The position numbers were made by a program, and so were the translations under genes. Below the pieces are notes generated by a model. The model did no database searches. It was not told the origin of the DNA and saw only the letters and a list, made by a program, of their open reading frames with translations. A stretch of DNA of 64,000 bases, taken from the NCBI GenBank assembly GCA_934119935.1, contig CAKOSX010000004.1, positions 124,001-188,000 on the forward strand, read 5' to 3'. Shown here piece after piece: positions 44,856-51,693 of this stretch (positions are counted from its first letter, which is position 1; each line of letters begins with the position of its first letter). The stretch is from an uncultured Clostridia bacterium. Its GTDB lineage: Bacteria; Bacillota; Clostridia; TANB77; CAG-508.

Positions 44856-45305
44856 TTAATCTTCTACTAAATTTAACAACATATTTTTAAATATATTTGC
44901 TCTTAATTTATCTTTCTCCTTTTGTTCTACAGTAAGAACATTATCACTAGTTGCAACTTTAAGAAGCTTTGCTTCATTATTTGTAACTATATCGTATGAT
45001 AAAAAATTACTTATAAAAATGCTTACTTCTTGTGCCGTGATAGAATCTCCGATACTTGATATTATATGCATTAAATAATTGCTTCTTGTTACATTTATTT
45101 TAGTTATTGTAATATGTCCTCCACCACCACGTCTACTTTCAACATAATACCCTTGTGTTGGTTTAAACCTAGTCGATATTACATAATTTATTTGCGATGG
45201 TACACAATTGAATTTTTCTGCCAAATCATTTCTCTGTATTTCGATTTTATCATCATCATCAAATAAGTCTTTAATGAATTCCTCTATCATATCTGATATT
45301 CTCAC
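44856..45305 (-). CDS. ctsR: Transcriptional repressor CtsR
   Basis: A class III heat-shock repressor whose winged-helix domain binds direct heptads. The 149-residue protein has RISDMIEEFIKDLF at the N-terminus, the helix-turn-helix with CVPSQINYVISTRF, and the wing ESRRGGGGHITITK. That Gly-rich loop is its heat sensor. The start is taken as GTG 45305 because GAGAGG lies at the right distance and this gives the family's usual N-terminus; a longer frame to 45344 adds a basic extension without support. An upstream CtsR box shows autoregulation. Confidence 0.95.
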   Translation of the reverse strand: MRISDMIEEFIKDLFDDDDKIEIQRNDLAEKFNCVPSQINYVISTRFKPTQGYYVESRRGGGGHITITKINVTRSNYLMHIISSIGDSITAQEVSIFISNFLSYDIVTNNEAKLLKVATSDNVLTVEQKEKDKLRANIFKNMLLNLVED

Positions 45306-45403
45306 CTTTATCGCCTCTCTTCTTTCTTTTCTTATTCTATTCATTTTATAGTAGTTCGATTTTATTTAATTTCATCTTGCTTTTTATTTTTGTCGTTTTT
45401 GAC

Positions 45404-45457
45404 TTTGACTTTCTTTGACTTACGATTATATTATAGCACTATTATATTAAATGTCAA
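45404..45457 (-). promoter_or_regulatory. ctsR operon promoter with CtsR box
   Basis: On the minus strand, TTGACA (45457-45452), a 16-base spacer and TATAAT (45435-45430) are followed by AGTCAAA-GAA-AGTCAAA (45420-45404). That is the CtsR heptad repeat with its three-base spacer. A third, overlapping GTCAAA follows immediately. The operator sits just downstream of the start site, so binding would block elongation or promoter clearance. The 45458-45652 stretch upstream is AT-rich with nothing else supported. Confidence 0.88.
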
Positions 45458-45652
45458 TATCTATTTTTTAGTTCATTTATTGTGTAATATAAGTATTTTG
45501 TTAGAAATCTACCCTCTACTAGTATTATTTTAAAGTACTGTTTGATCTATTAAGCTTTTTGTTGCTTACTTTAAATTTTATAAGTTATATTTATAATGTA
45601 CATCCATAATAAGTTAAATTTTAATATTATTCATTACATTTGTCCTCAGCTT

Positions 45653-46585
45653 TTAACTAAAATAACTACGTAAAATGCTATAATATTTTTCTTCTATTTT
45701 CTCTTCGATATCAATTTCAAACTTATTTTTATCATCGTATAAAACTTTTTCTTTGTACTGATTTTTAAATGCTATACTACTCATTTGCCCTAAAAAACGA
45801 GCCCATAAGGAATATGTTGAACCCGATACTACCATTAATTTTGCTTTAGCCATAGCTAATATATTACAAATACTATTGTCTAAATCGAACCTTTCGACGT
45901 TTCCAAGTTTAAAAATACTTTGTAATGCCCTGTCACTTCCATCAGACATTAAATACACTTTTACATTTTTATTTACTATTTTTCTTATCTGTTTTATAAT
46001 ATTTTCAAACCATTCTAATGGAATGCGTACATTATCTTCTCCTTGTTTTAGTTGTTCTAAACTTACTTTTTTAAAATCATCCATTCTTATTTGAACTACA
46101 AATCCATCATTAATATTTATATTGTCTATTCTTAATTGATTTTTTTTTGATAAATTTCTATATAAATCATCGTATATCCATTCTCTATATGGTCTTAAAC
46201 CTTCATATAGTTTTCCAGTAAATTTAATAGGATTTTTGTCAATAACAATAATTCCTGCTTCTATTTTTTTTATATCTTTTGGATTTATTATTTTTTTATT
46301 TGTTAACAAAATTTTAGCTTTTCTAAAACCATCTATATATTTAGAGTTGTTTTCAAATATATTAAAATATGTCCTATTATACCTTCCAAAAATATAAAAT
46401 AATTTTCTTGTTAGTGGTATAGTTCCCCATGTTGGCCAAATTAAATCTATTTCATATTTCTTAGATAAAACCAATGCTTCTGCATATGTAAAAAGTAAAT
46501 TTCCTAGTCCTGCTCCACCCATTCTAAACCACAAAAAATCTCCACTTCCAACTTTCGGATATATATATTTTTTTCTTTTTTTCAT
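45653..46585 (-). CDS. GT11-like (fucosyltransferase-type) glycosyltransferase
   Basis: A 310-residue GT-B-like protein. MGGAGLGNLLFTYAEALVLSKKY near residue 22 matches the GGLGNQMFQYA-type opening of alpha-1,2-fucosyltransferases (GT11). VVQIRMDDF near 160 stands where GT11 has HVRRGD, and SDGSDRAL and VVSGSTYSLWARFLG match the SDD and STFSWWAA motifs. Key basic residues of the HxRRxD motif differ (QIRMDD), so donor specificity may differ too. The gene is isolated from the other glycan genes and has no close co-directional partner. Confidence 0.7.
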   Translation of the reverse strand: MKKRKKYIYPKVGSGDFLWFRMGGAGLGNLLFTYAEALVLSKKYEIDLIWPTWGTIPLTRKLFYIFGRYNRTYFNIFENNSKYIDGFRKAKILLTNKKIINPKDIKKIEAGIIVIDKNPIKFTGKLYEGLRPYREWIYDDLYRNLSKKNQLRIDNININDGFVVQIRMDDFKKVSLEQLKQGEDNVRIPLEWFENIIKQIRKIVNKNVKVYLMSDGSDRALQSIFKLGNVERFDLDNSICNILAMAKAKLMVVSGSTYSLWARFLGQMSSIAFKNQYKEKVLYDDKNKFEIDIEEKIEEKYYSILRSYFS

Positions 46586-46728
46586 AGTACTCCTTCTTTT
46601 CCAATGTTTTTACTTTTTCTTTGTCTTCTTTAATTTACTTTCGTTTACTAAAACATTAATTCTTCTGACTTTTTATTTTTATAAAATGATTCTATTTTAC
46701 TTTTTTAGTCTTGTTAAGTGTATAAAAT

Positions 46729-46929
46729 CTAGGTTTTTTTCTTAGTCATCTCATTAAGTTCTTCGGCTCTGTCTTTTTGCTTATTTAATCCTAACCAAAC
46801 AAAATAAGAAGAAATAAATTCACCGTATCTACTCGTTTCCTCATTTAAATCGAAATCCTCTAGGTTCACTATCTCATTTTTTTTATTTATTCCACTATAA
46901 AATTCATTATTTTTTATTATTTTACACAT
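46729..46929 (-). CDS. Small protein of unknown function
   Basis: A 66-residue soluble protein with no recognised domain. It is acidic in the middle, with an aromatic YFVWLGLNK stretch and a basic tail. A strong GGAGG lies seven bases from the ATG. That Shine-Dalgarno sits in the loop of a hairpin whose 3' arm runs up to the start codon, so translation may be controlled by folding. It starts 45 bases downstream of the HAD phosphatase stop. Confidence 0.55.
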   Translation of the reverse strand: MCKIIKNNEFYSGINKKNEIVNLEDFDLNEETSRYGEFISSYFVWLGLNKQKDRAEELNEMTKKKT

Positions 46930-46968
46930 AAAGATGTACCTCCATTTTTGTTATTTTGTACATCTTTA
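46929..46968 (-). promoter_or_regulatory. Hairpin around the Shine-Dalgarno of the 66-residue gene
   Basis: TAAAGATGTAC (arm) pairs with GTACATCTTTA, with an 18-base loop that holds ATGGAG. The GGAGG overlaps the base of the loop and the second arm ends in the A of the start ATG. It may act as a weak terminator for the HAD gene, a translational switch, or both. Confidence 0.5.
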
Positions 46969-46974
46969 TATTTT

Positions 46975-47853
46975 TTAAACATTTATTATATACTTTTCTA
47001 TTGCTTCTGCAACTCCATCATTATTATTGTCACTTACAACTGTATCTGCAAATTCGTGCATATATGGAGCACAGTTTCCCATCATTACGCCTAAACCTGC
47101 ATTTTCTATCATCAGCTTATCATTCATATTATCACCTATCGCAATAATTTCACTTGTATCAATATTTAAACGATCTGCAAGTTCTCTTACAGCTCCCCAT
47201 TTATCCACTCCTTCACTTGTTATTTCTGTGTAATAATACTCAACTGTTCTTTCTTCCGTTCCTAATCTTATGTACTTTCTTGCCATATGTTGTAATTCAA
47301 GAACATCTACATTTTTCACTTCTCTAAGTTTCCTAATTATACTATCAAATATTATTTTACTTTCATCGCAAATAGTTATTTTTAAAATCTTGAGTTCTGG
47401 ATTCTCAATTACATATTTATATATATCGTCTATAATTTTTATATTCGTTTTTTTATCGTCTGTTACATTTCTGTTTTCATTATTATAGAATAATACATTA
47501 TAATTCAACGACTTAGATACAGTTAGATTTTCTGTATATATATTAAAGAATATGCTATTTTCTTCACATATTTTGATTATTTGTAATGCTTTTTGCCTTT
47601 CTATAAATTTACTGTATAATATTTTATTTTCTTCCATATCATATAAAACAGAACCATTGCCGCATATTACAAATTTATCAGTTCCTGCTTCTATCGCATA
47701 ACTTTTGGCAGATGTAATTGGTCTGCCTGATGCAATAGCCACAACTGTCCCTTTTTCTCTTGCCATTTTTATTGCGTTTTTGTTTTTTTCTGATACTTCT
47801 CCATAAGAATTCAATAATGTTCCATCTAAATCAATTGCTACTAATTTATACAT
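46975..47853 (-). CDS. Cof-type HAD-superfamily phosphatase
   Basis: A HAD hydrolase of the Cof/YwpJ class (IIB cap), usually acting on sugar or nucleotide phosphates. The motifs are VAIDLDGTLLNSYGEVS (Asp nucleophile and acid, residue 8), VAIASGRP (motif II Ser), the motif III Lys in GVDKWGAVREL, and IAIGDNMNDKLMIENAG (motif IV, near 236). About 292 residues. ATG 47853 is preferred to the TTG nine bases earlier. Its start overlaps the stop of a nine-codon upstream frame that has the strong Shine-Dalgarno. Confidence 0.9.
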   Translation of the reverse strand: MYKLVAIDLDGTLLNSYGEVSEKNKNAIKMAREKGTVVAIASGRPITSAKSYAIEAGTDKFVICGNGSVLYDMEENKILYSKFIERQKALQIIKICEENSIFFNIYTENLTVSKSLNYNVLFYNNENRNVTDDKKTNIKIIDDIYKYVIENPELKILKITICDESKIIFDSIIRKLREVKNVDVLELQHMARKYIRLGTEERTVEYYYTEITSEGVDKWGAVRELADRLNIDTSEIIAIGDNMNDKLMIENAGLGVMMGNCAPYMHEFADTVVSDNNNDGVAEAIEKYIINV

Positions 47854-47875
47854 ATTTCTCAACGATACTTTCCAT
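47846..47875 (-). CDS. Nine-codon upstream ORF coupled to the HAD phosphatase gene
   Basis: ATG-GAA-AGT-ATC-GTT-GAG-AAA-TAT-GTA-TAA, encoding MESIVEKYV. It is preceded by AAGGAAGGAG, the only good Shine-Dalgarno ahead of the phosphatase gene. Its TAA overlaps the phosphatase start as ATGTATAA. The phosphatase is therefore probably translated by termination-reinitiation from this leader frame. Confidence 0.5.
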   Translation of the reverse strand: MESIVEKYV

Positions 47876-47998
47876 CGTTCTCCTTCCTTTATCTTTAACA
47901 GTAATATTATAACATATAATTATTTTTTTTAAACAATTTTTCTTTTTTTCTTACATAAAATTACCAGTTTATTTTTTTCTTTTTAGTGCATTATATAT

Positions 47999-48026
47999 AT
48001 TGAAAAAGGACAATTACTTTTTCAAT
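47999..48026 (+). promoter_or_regulatory. Hairpin in the SASP gene leader
   Basis: ATTGAAAAA pairs with TTTTTCAAT around GGACAATTAC, 30 bases before the start codon. It overlaps the region where a sigma-G promoter would be expected (a weak TGCATT...CAATTA match), so its role as RNA or operator is unclear. Confidence 0.4.
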
Positions 48027-48056
48027 AAAAAATTCACATTCTAGGAGGTGAAAAAT

Positions 48057-48263
48057 ATGGCACATTCATCAAGCAATAGTAATTACAAAGTAGTTCCTGA
48101 AGCTGCTGATGCTTTAAACAAATTCAAATACGAAGTAGCTAGCGAAGTTGGTGTAAATCTAAAAGATGGATACAACGGTGATATCTCTGCAAGAGACGCT
48201 GGTAGAATTGGTGGAAACATGGTTAAGAAGTTAATACAACAAGCTGAAAACCAAATGAAATAG
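48057..48263 (+). CDS. Alpha/beta-type small acid-soluble spore protein
   Basis: A 68-residue DNA-coating protein of dormant spores that protects against UV and heat and is degraded by the Gpr protease at germination. The family pattern is clear: ALNKFKYEVASEVGV (with the Gpr cut region), then NLKDGYNGDISARDAGRIGGNMVKKLI. AGGAGGTG lies seven bases before ATG 48057; the GTG at 48048 is part of that site. It is a monocistronic plus-strand gene with a terminator. Its presence is direct evidence for sporulation. Confidence 0.96.
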   Translation: MAHSSSNSNYKVVPEAADALNKFKYEVASEVGVNLKDGYNGDISARDAGRIGGNMVKKLIQQAENQMK

Positions 48264-48362
48264 TTCTAGTTACTAATTATTTATTATATTAATTTTTAAC
48301 TATTATTATTAGACAGGATTCTAAGTTCGTTTTATATATTTTATTCTTTCGGATGAAATACA

Positions 48363-48391
48363 TAAGGCAGGATTTAAAATCCTGCCTTTAA
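48363..48391. terminator. Bidirectional terminator between the SASP gene and 48411 gene
   Basis: AAGGCAGGATTT/AAATCCTGCCTTT, an uninterrupted 11-13 bp stem with A/T-rich flanks on both sides, between convergent genes. Confidence 0.85.
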
Positions 48392-48410
48392 TATTATAAT
48401 CAGGACTCGT

Positions 48411-48950
48411 TTATGAAACTTTTATTATTCTATATTCATAATTTTCATATTTATCTATAGCTTTTTTTAAGAGCATTTTATATTCCTTCGTATTTTCCTT
48501 ATATTTTGTTTTACAGAAGGCTTGAATTAAACTGGTTTCTATTACTTTTCTACTATATTTAGTAATGTCTGGATTAATTATTATAGTTTTATTTCTATTA
48601 TTCTTTATAAAGGCATCTGGCATTCTTTTTATTATATAGTCTTCTGGAGCAAAACCAAGCATTACTCTTACTTTTTCCATACTATCAGTTAATTCGATCT
48701 CGGCAATTTCATCATACATCTTCTTTATTACATTGCTTACTATATCTACTGTTCCTATTTTTTTGTATCTAATAGGCAGATATATATTTATTTCACTGTT
48801 ATCCATATTCAATTCTGGAATATTAGTATTTTTAAAATTGACATTTAAATTTAAACTTTTTCCTAAAACAGCAACAGTTAAATATGTTTTTATATCAACT
48901 GGTTTTGTTAAATCTATTATCTTATTATTTTTTTGTTTTAGAATACTCAT
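48411..48950 (-). CDS. Unknown protein, faint resemblance to YgjP-type metallopeptidase fold
   Basis: A 179-residue soluble protein with no recognised domain. The C-terminal stretch (residues 125-172: INPDITKYSRKVIETSLIQAFC, then NTKEYKMLLKKAIDKYENY) has the spacing of the YgjP/M48-like helix that normally reads VIxHExxH...H...F. Here the positions are LIQAF-K, so no zinc site would exist. This is a weak, visual likeness. Position between the SASP gene and small coiled-coil genes gives no functional hint. Confidence 0.5.
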   Translation of the reverse strand: MSILKQKNNKIIDLTKPVDIKTYLTVAVLGKSLNLNVNFKNTNIPELNMDNSEINIYLPIRYKKIGTVDIVSNVIKKMYDEIAEIELTDSMEKVRVMLGFAPEDYIIKRMPDAFIKNNRNKTIIINPDITKYSRKVIETSLIQAFCKTKYKENTKEYKMLLKKAIDKYENYEYRIIKVS

Positions 48951-49069
48951 TTATCTTTTCCCCCTATCAATTTCATTTATGAACCTTTGTTCGTTTTGTA
49001 GTTACATTTTATATGTTTTTTTCTCATTTGTCAATAGTTTTGCAAACATTTTTTCGTTTTTGTTTTTAA

Positions 49070-49116
49070 TAAAAAAGTATTGAAATTTAAGCATTTTTTG
49101 CTATCTCAATACTTTC
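49070..49116 (-). terminator. Intrinsic terminator of the 43/125-residue gene pair
   Basis: On the minus strand, GAAAGTATTGA...TCAATACTTTTTTATT, with an internal AGCAAAAAATGCT hairpin in the loop. It lies 17 bases past the stop. Confidence 0.8.
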
Positions 49117-49132
49117 TAATAATTTTCAAGAT

Positions 49133-49510
49133 TTATACCTTTTGAAGCTTTTTTTTCTTGTTTTCTATTCTTTGTTTACATTCCTCAATTTGAATTTTTA
49201 ATCTTTCTATTTGCTCGTCATAAAGTTTGCTTAGTTTCTCTATATCTTCTTCAGTTAGATCTCCTTGTGTAATTTTCCCTTCTCTGAAACTTTGTTGTAA
49301 TCTCAGCAATCTTTCTCTCTCACTGTATTCTTCCTCTTTTATTGTTCTCATAAAGGCATTATTAATTTGAGGAACTTCTTTGCTTTCCTCCGCTACAATT
49401 GTTTCATTAGAACCTGATTTCCTATAAAATAGTCTTTTAAAAAAATCTTTAATTTTTAAAAATAGATTTTCTTCTTTTTTTATCATTTGATTATTATTTT
49501 CTGTATTCAT
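49133..49510 (-). CDS. Coiled-coil protein of unknown function
   Basis: A 125-residue charged protein. The N-terminal part contains a basic amphipathic segment (LFLKIKDFFKRLFYRK) that could touch membrane. Residues 70-123 form a long coiled coil ending in lysines (EQIERLKIQIEECKQRIENKKKK). No family recognised. AGGAGAAA precedes the ATG. It follows the 43-residue gene by 32 bases, and the two likely form an operon. Because the SASP gene is close, a sporulation link is possible but unproven. Confidence 0.6.
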   Translation of the reverse strand: MNTENNNQMIKKEENLFLKIKDFFKRLFYRKSGSNETIVAEESKEVPQINNAFMRTIKEEEYSERERLLRLQQSFREGKITQGDLTEEDIEKLSKLYDEQIERLKIQIEECKQRIENKKKKLQKV

Positions 49511-49542
49511 TCGTTTCTCCTATTAAAACATAATTTAATATA

Positions 49543-49674
49543 CTATCTTTCTACATCTTCCCTATTATTCAATTGCTTAGTATATTCCACTTCTTGATTT
49601 AATAAATTTGTTAATATCTCCTCATATTCTTGCTTTTTTTGCTCTTTAGCATCTAGGTCGTAATTTGTAGTCAT
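49543..49674 (-). CDS. 43-residue protein, first gene of a two-gene unit
   Basis: A short frame beginning MTTNYDLDAKEQ and ending NNREDVER, rich in Glu, Gln and Lys, predicted to be a single helix. It has a good AAAGGTGG Shine-Dalgarno eight bases from the ATG, and codon use is normal for this genome. The next gene encodes another coiled-coil protein 32 bases downstream. It is below usual ORF length cut-offs and easily missed. Confidence 0.55.
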   Translation of the reverse strand: MTTNYDLDAKEQKKQEYEEILTNLLNQEVEYTKQLNNREDVER

Positions 49675-49782
49675 TTGTTAAACCACCTTTCGTTTACATT
49701 TAACTATAATATAACACAATGATTTTATATTTTCTACTATTTTTTCAAAATTTTTACTTTTATATTTTGTTCATTAAACAAA

Positions 49783-49815
49783 AAAAATAAAGGCGCCTAA
49801 GCGTCTTTATTTTGT
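49783..49815 (-). terminator. Intrinsic terminator of the GGGtGRT gene
   Basis: On the minus strand, AAATAAAGACGC/GCGCCTTTATTT is followed by TTTTTG, eight bases past the stop codon. Confidence 0.85.
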
Positions 49816-49822
49816 GTATTTA

Positions 49823-50824
49823 TTATTTCATAGCTTCTTCTACTGCAACTGCTATTGAAACTGTAGCACCAACCATTGGGTTGTTACCCATTCCAATTAA
49901 TCCCATCATATCAACGTGAGCTGGTACTGATGAAGAACCTGCGAATTGGGCATCTGAATGCATTCTTCCCATTGTATCTGTCATACCATAAGAAGCTGGT
50001 CCTGCAGCCATGTTATCTGGATGTAATGTTCTTCCTGTTCCACCACCTGATGCAACTGAGAAGTATTTCTTTCCTTTTTCATAGCATTCTTTTTTGTATG
50101 TTCCAGCAACTGGATGTTGGAATCTTGTTGGGTTTGTAGAGTTTCCTGTTATAGATACGTCTACGTCTTCATGATGCATTATAGCAACACCTTCACGAAC
50201 ATCATTAGCTCCATAGCATCTTACTTTTGCTCTTTCTCCATCTGAGTAAGGAATTTCTTCTACTATTGTTAATTTTCCTGTATAATAATCAAAGTCTGTT
50301 TTTACATATGTAAATCCGTTAAATCTTGATATTATTTGTGCAGCATCTTTTCCTAAACCATTTAATATTACTTTTAATGGTTCTTTTCTAACTTTATTAG
50401 CTGATTTTGCAATACCAATTGCTCCTTCTGCTGCTGCAAAGCTTTCATGTCCTGCTAAGAATGCAAAACATTTTGTCTCTTCTGATAAAAGCATTGAAGC
50501 TAAGTTTCCATGTCCTAATCCAACTTTTCTATCATCTGCAACTGAACCTGGTACACAGAATGATTGTAATCCTTCTCCGATTGCTTTAGCTGCATCTGCT
50601 GCTTTTGTGCAGCCTTTCTTTATAGCTATTGCTGCACCTACTGTGTAAGCCCAGCAAGCGTTATCAAAACATATTGGTTGAATTGATTTAACCATTTCAA
50701 CTGGATCAAATCCTTTGTCTTGACAAATTTTTCTTGCTTCTTCTAAATCTTTTATTCCATATTTATTTAATACGGGCATAATCTGATCTATTCTTCTTTC
50801 ATAACCTTCAAATGTTACTGCCAT
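49823..50824 (-). CDS. GGGtGRT family protein (TIGR03577/EF_0830-like)
   Basis: A 333-residue protein of the GGGtGRT family, named for the motif seen here as SVASGGGTGRTLHPDNMAAG near residue 265. The family is strongly conserved in anaerobic Firmicutes but its activity is not established. Conserved Cys/His-rich stretches include SIQPICFDNACWAYT (near 47) and GLGHGNLASM. The nearly invariable partner, an IscU-like scaffold, lies directly upstream here. Shared redox or Fe-S work is inferred from that pairing. ATG 50824 follows AAAGGAG. Confidence 0.9.
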   Translation of the reverse strand: MAVTFEGYERRIDQIMPVLNKYGIKDLEEARKICQDKGFDPVEMVKSIQPICFDNACWAYTVGAAIAIKKGCTKAADAAKAIGEGLQSFCVPGSVADDRKVGLGHGNLASMLLSEETKCFAFLAGHESFAAAEGAIGIAKSANKVRKEPLKVILNGLGKDAAQIISRFNGFTYVKTDFDYYTGKLTIVEEIPYSDGERAKVRCYGANDVREGVAIMHHEDVDVSITGNSTNPTRFQHPVAGTYKKECYEKGKKYFSVASGGGTGRTLHPDNMAAGPASYGMTDTMGRMHSDAQFAGSSSVPAHVDMMGLIGMGNNPMVGATVSIAVAVEEAMK

Positions 50825-50851
50825 ATTATTTGCTCCTTTCATACCTCATAA

Positions 50852-51544
50852 TTATTCTTGTCTTGGATCTATATATTTTGCTGCATCAGCATATCTTCCA
50901 TATGTTCCTGTAGCTTTCTCTATAGCCTCTTTAGGATCCATTCCGCCTTTGATAAAGTCCATCATTTTTCCAAAGTTTAATGCTTTGTATCCTATTATTT
51001 GATTGTCTTTATCTAATGCTTGACTTGTTATATATCCTTCTGTAACTTCTAGATATCTAGGTCCTTTTAATGATGTTGAGTATATTGTTCCTATTTGAGA
51101 TCTGTGACCTTTTCCTAAGTCTTCAAGACCTGCACCTATTGTAAGACCACCCTCTGAGAATGCAGATTGGCTTCTTCCATATACTATTTGTAAGAATAAT
51201 TCTCTCATAGCTGTATTTATAGCATCACATACTAAGTCTGTGTTTAGTGCCTCTAGTATTGTTTTACCTGTAAGTATTTCACCTGCCATGGCTGCTGATT
51301 GTGTCATTCCAGAGCATCCTATTGTTTCTATTAATGCTTCTTGTATTACACCTTCTTTTATATTTAATGTTAATTTACATGCTCCTTGTTGTGGTGCACA
51401 CCAACCAATACCATGTGTTAATCCTGAAATATCTTTAATTTCTTTTGCCTTAACCCATTTTCCTTCTTCTGGGATTGGGGCTGGTCCATGATTTACGCCT
51501 TTTGCAACTGTGCACATTTTTTCTACGTCTTTTGAATAAATCAT
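50852..51544 (-). CDS. IscU/NifU-like iron-sulfur scaffold partner of GGGtGRT
   Basis: A 230-residue protein with an IscU/NifU N-terminal-type fold. Candidate cluster ligands are the cysteines in IGWCAPQQGACKLTL, LIETIGCSGMTQSAAMAGE and LNTDLVCDAINTAMRELF, the spacing expected of IscU-like scaffolds. It ends 27 bases before the GGGtGRT gene start and both share the same AAAGGAGCAA-type start region, so they form a two-gene operon. Whether it builds clusters for GGGtGRT or for general use is not known. Confidence 0.85.
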   Translation of the reverse strand: MIYSKDVEKMCTVAKGVNHGPAPIPEEGKWVKAKEIKDISGLTHGIGWCAPQQGACKLTLNIKEGVIQEALIETIGCSGMTQSAAMAGEILTGKTILEALNTDLVCDAINTAMRELFLQIVYGRSQSAFSEGGLTIGAGLEDLGKGHRSQIGTIYSTSLKGPRYLEVTEGYITSQALDKDNQIIGYKALNFGKMMDFIKGGMDPKEAIEKATGTYGRYADAAKYIDPRQE

Positions 51545-51693
51545 ATTAATTGCTCCTTTCAATACTATAAAATTACATGTTGCTTAATGCAACAGATACA
51601 TTATATTACATTTTTCTACAATTTTCAATTTTTTTATTGAAATTTCTAATTTTATTGACATGTTTATCTTAACTCTATTTAAAATATCAACTT

